Below are positions 62,171 to 64,000 of a DNA stretch of 64,000 nt, in pieces. Each line of letters begins with the position of its first letter. Position 1 is the stretch's first letter. This DNA is from an uncultured Armatimonadota bacterium (GTDB lineage Bacteria > Armatimonadota > Fimbriimonadia > Fimbriimonadales > Fimbriimonadaceae): the NCBI GenBank assembly GCA_903833215.1, contig CAILEM010000154.1:1-64000 (forward strand), in the 5' to 3' direction. Both the position numbers and the translations under genes were made by a program. The notes under the pieces were generated by a model. The model was given only the letters and a program-made list of their open reading frames with translations, made no database searches and was not told the DNA's origin.

Positions 62171-64000
62171 TTACGGGGTGATCGTAAGAGTAGCTGTCTT
62201 CGAACCAGATCCCACGGTTGTAGTGATCGTCGAAGTTGTGTTAGCTGTGACCGCCTTTGTTGTGATCGCGAACGTGCCCGTTGCCGAGCCTGCAGCGATT
62301 GAGAAGGAAGCAGCGACGGTCGCTGATGTCGAGGATGACTTCAGAGTTACCGTGATGGCGCTAACTGGAGTCGCATTCAGCGTTACCGTTCCTGTCGAAG
62401 AGGCTCCACCCTTCACCGATGTTGGCGAGAGTGTGAACGTCGAGATTGCAAACGGATTGACCGTGAGCGTCGCGCTCTGAGACGAGGTCCCTGACGTTCC
62501 CTTGACTTTAACCGTGGCGGCTTTTGTGACCACCAAGTGAGTTACTGAGAAGGTGGCGCTCGTTGCTCCTGCTGGAACTGTGACCGACACTGGGAGGGTC
62601 GCAGACGTTGTTGAAGAGCTAGATAGAGTAACGACAGTTCCACTTGGGCCAGCAGCACCACTCAAGGTTACGGTGCCAGTGATGACAGCATTGCTGCCGC
62701 CAACCACGGACGTCGCCGAGAGCTTCACGCTTGCGACCGTCGGAGGCGTTACCGTTAGGGCAACACTTGCAGAGAGGGTTCCTTGAGTGGCGGTGATCGT
62801 TGCCGATGTATTCGCCGAAACCGCGGTTGTTGCCACTGAGAAGGTTGCCGTGGTCGCGCCAGCCGCCACCGTCACCGAACTTGGGACTGTCGCGCTTGTT
62901 GCACTCGATTTGAGGCTGACGACCATTCCGCCAGTCGGAGCGGCTCCCGTCAGTGTTACTGTGCCAGTTGACGCTACACCGCCAACCACCGATGCTGGTG
63001 AGAGGCTAAGCTTGCTGAGAGTCGGAGCTGTGATTGCGAGAGCCACAGTGGCCGAAGCCGATCCTGAACTTGCCGTGATCGTCGACGATGTAGAAGCCGC
63101 GACTGCGACGGTAGATACCGTAAAGGTGGCCGTCGTCGATCCGGCCGCGACGGTAACGCTTGCTGGCACGGTTGCGCTGGTGCTGCTCGACTTGAGGTTC
63201 ACAACGAAACCGGTCGAAGGTGCCGCCGTTGTCAGTGTTACCGTTCCTGTGCTCGATACTCCACCGGCCACCGAAGTTGGACTCAGAGTGACGGAGCTCA
63301 CTGAGATAGGACTCACGGTCACGACCGCTGTCCGAGGAACATTGTTATAGGTTGCGGTGATTGTCGAAGTCTGGGCTGCAGTTACTGCCAGCGACGTTAC
63401 CGTGAATGTTGCTGAGGTTGCGCCGGCGGCGACTGTCACCGATGCGGGGACACTTGCCACTGACGTGTTCGAGCTTGCGAGGCTCACCACAGCACCACCC
63501 GTTGGTGCGGCTACCTGGAGCGTCACGGTACCGGTGCTTGTCGATCCACCTGTGATCGAAGCTGGTGCGAGAGTCAAGGACGAGACACCCTTTTCAATCT
63601 GAGCGAGAAGACCCGTCATGATGATGGGACCCCAACCAGAGTCTGTGTCCCAGCCTGGACCAGCATTGGAGACTTTTCCATTTGGCAAAGTTCCGTTTGT
63701 GCCGGAAGTGACATCGAAGAACACGCTTGAGTTGCCGTTGTAGGAGTAGAGAAGGTCCTGGATACGACCCATGCGGAACTTGCTTCCATTGGCAACCAAC
63801 GCTCCATCGGCGATCAACTGATCTTCAAGGAGAGCCAGCAATCCAGCGAAGCATGGCGACGATGCGCTCGTGCCACCATATTGGGCTTTCGCGCCATTGA
63901 CGTAAATCAGATAGCCCGTGTTTGGGTCGGCATCAAAGGCGATGTCGGGAACCAGACGGTAAGGAACGCTGGTCAGGTTAGGAACTCCGGGCCCAGCAAG
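62171..64000 (-). CDS. Sedolisin (S53) peptidase with five Ig-like repeats, N-terminus outside window
   Basis: Only the C-terminal 609 codons are inside; the frame is open to the edge. The first residues read [14 protein letters not shown] and [14 protein letters not shown]: the second holds the catalytic Ser (codon at 63866-63868) and the first is a hallmark of sedolisins, which are acid endopeptidases. The peptidase end is followed by five repeats of ~88 residues, each starting LSPTS/LAPAS and ending LTVTP-like. They are Thr/Ser/Val/Ala-rich Ig-like modules (for example [14 protein letters not shown]). Secreted, probably cell-surface bound by the repeats. Most open frames on the plus strand here are shadows of the repeats. 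Confidence 0.88.
   Translation of the reverse strand, partial: LAGPGVPNLTSVPYRLVPDIAFDADPNTGYLIYVNGAKAQYGGTSASSPCFAGLLALLEDQLIADGALVANGSKFRMGRIQDLLYSYNGNSSVFFDVTSGTNGTLPNGKVSNAGPGWDTDSGWGPIIMTGLLAQIEKGVSSLTLAPASITGGSTSTGTVTLQVAAPTGGAVVSLASSNTSVASVPASVTVAAGATSATFTVTSLAVTAAQTSTITATYNNVPRTAVVTVSPISVSSVTLSPTSVAGGVSSTGTVTLTTAAPSTGFVVNLKSSSTSATVPASVTVAAGSTTATFTVSTVAVAASTSSTITASSGSASATVALAITAPTLSKLSLSPASVVGGVASTGTVTLTGAAPTGGMVVSLKSSATSATVPSSVTVAAGATTATFSVATTAVSANTSATITATQGTLSASVALTVTPPTVASVKLSATSVVGGSNAVITGTVTLSGAAGPSGTVVTLSSSSTTSATLPVSVTVPAGATSATFSVTHLVVTKAATVKVKGTSGTSSQSATLTVNPFAISTFTLSPTSVKGGASSTGTVTLNATPVSAITVTLKSSSTSATVAASFSIAAGSATGTFAITTKAVTANTTSTITTTVGSGSKTATLTITP

Noticed and set aside
62787-63350. 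Long plus frames over the Ig repeats
   Set aside because: Reverse-strand images of the low-complexity repeat (Val/Ala/Thr pattern), without start signals.

Overview
The window looks like a chromosomal segment of a free-living, saccharolytic Gram-negative-type bacterium, most likely an Armatimonadota member (Fimbriimonas-like). This is inferred from three stand-alone pseudopilin genes beginning with the [20 protein letters not shown]-type N-terminus and continuing FPVFAQ, a BTAD/AfsR-like giant regulator, a TolC/RND export system, many secreted glycoside hydrolases and sulfatase-like proteins, and small lipoproteins. No rRNA or tRNA gene was seen, so the taxonomic call is an inference.

Layout. 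1-380: five and a bit copies of a 73-bp tandem repeat. 428-8000 (mostly minus): a secreted NTF2-like protein, a large GH38 alpha-mannosidase, a YVTN-type beta-propeller and a PEP-mutase/isocitrate-lyase-family enzyme. 8064-8651: a secreted histidine-phosphatase-like protein. 8720-18414 (minus): an export operon (Cys-rich small protein, TolC-like, a FixH-HlyD-cupredoxin fusion, an RND pump, then a glycosidase-like gene). 18870-22669: a PQQ-dependent sugar dehydrogenase-like protein, a pseudopilin, a patch of three 104-bp palindromic repeats and a GH5 enzyme.

23089-33494 (plus): a compact nine-gene sugar catabolic operon (SDR, ROK kinase, SIS isomerase, FAD oxidoreductase, PTE-like lactonase, TIM-barrel isomerase, two Gfo/Idh/MocA dehydrogenases, secreted glycosidase with CBM). 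33636-35328: pseudopilin, lipoprotein and a small secreted protein, with two clear terminators. 35550-40588 (minus): a second tightly coupled cluster (sulfotransferase, TIM-barrel, sulfatase-fold enzyme with Thr at the formylglycine site, two Gfo/Idh/MocA). 40696-42292: two lipoproteins and another pseudopilin. 42462-44218: AAA ATPase, VOC protein, secreted unknown protein.

44265-54272: GH9 endoglucanase, an APH-type kinase, a GH26 mannanase directly followed by a 1011-residue BTAD/NB-ARC regulator, and a secreted IPT/heparinase-like protein. 54476-56634: multihaem cytochrome c/b fusion plus a monohaem cytochrome c. 57058-62102: XRE regulator, BNR-type protein, a haem-c protein, a RelE-like toxin/antitoxin pair and four small unknown proteins. 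62171-64000: the 3' part of a sedolisin (S53) peptidase with five Ig-like repeats, cut by the window edge.

Taken together the genes point to extracellular attack on mannan and beta-glucan (GH38, GH26, GH5, GH9), followed by intracellular oxidation, isomerisation and lactone chemistry in two operons that both pair Gfo/Idh/MocA enzymes with a sugar-isomerase-type TIM barrel. That pairing recalls the 3-keto-glycoside routes known for levoglucosan and C-glycosides. Coordinates follow my start-codon choices, which differ in places from the longest open frame.
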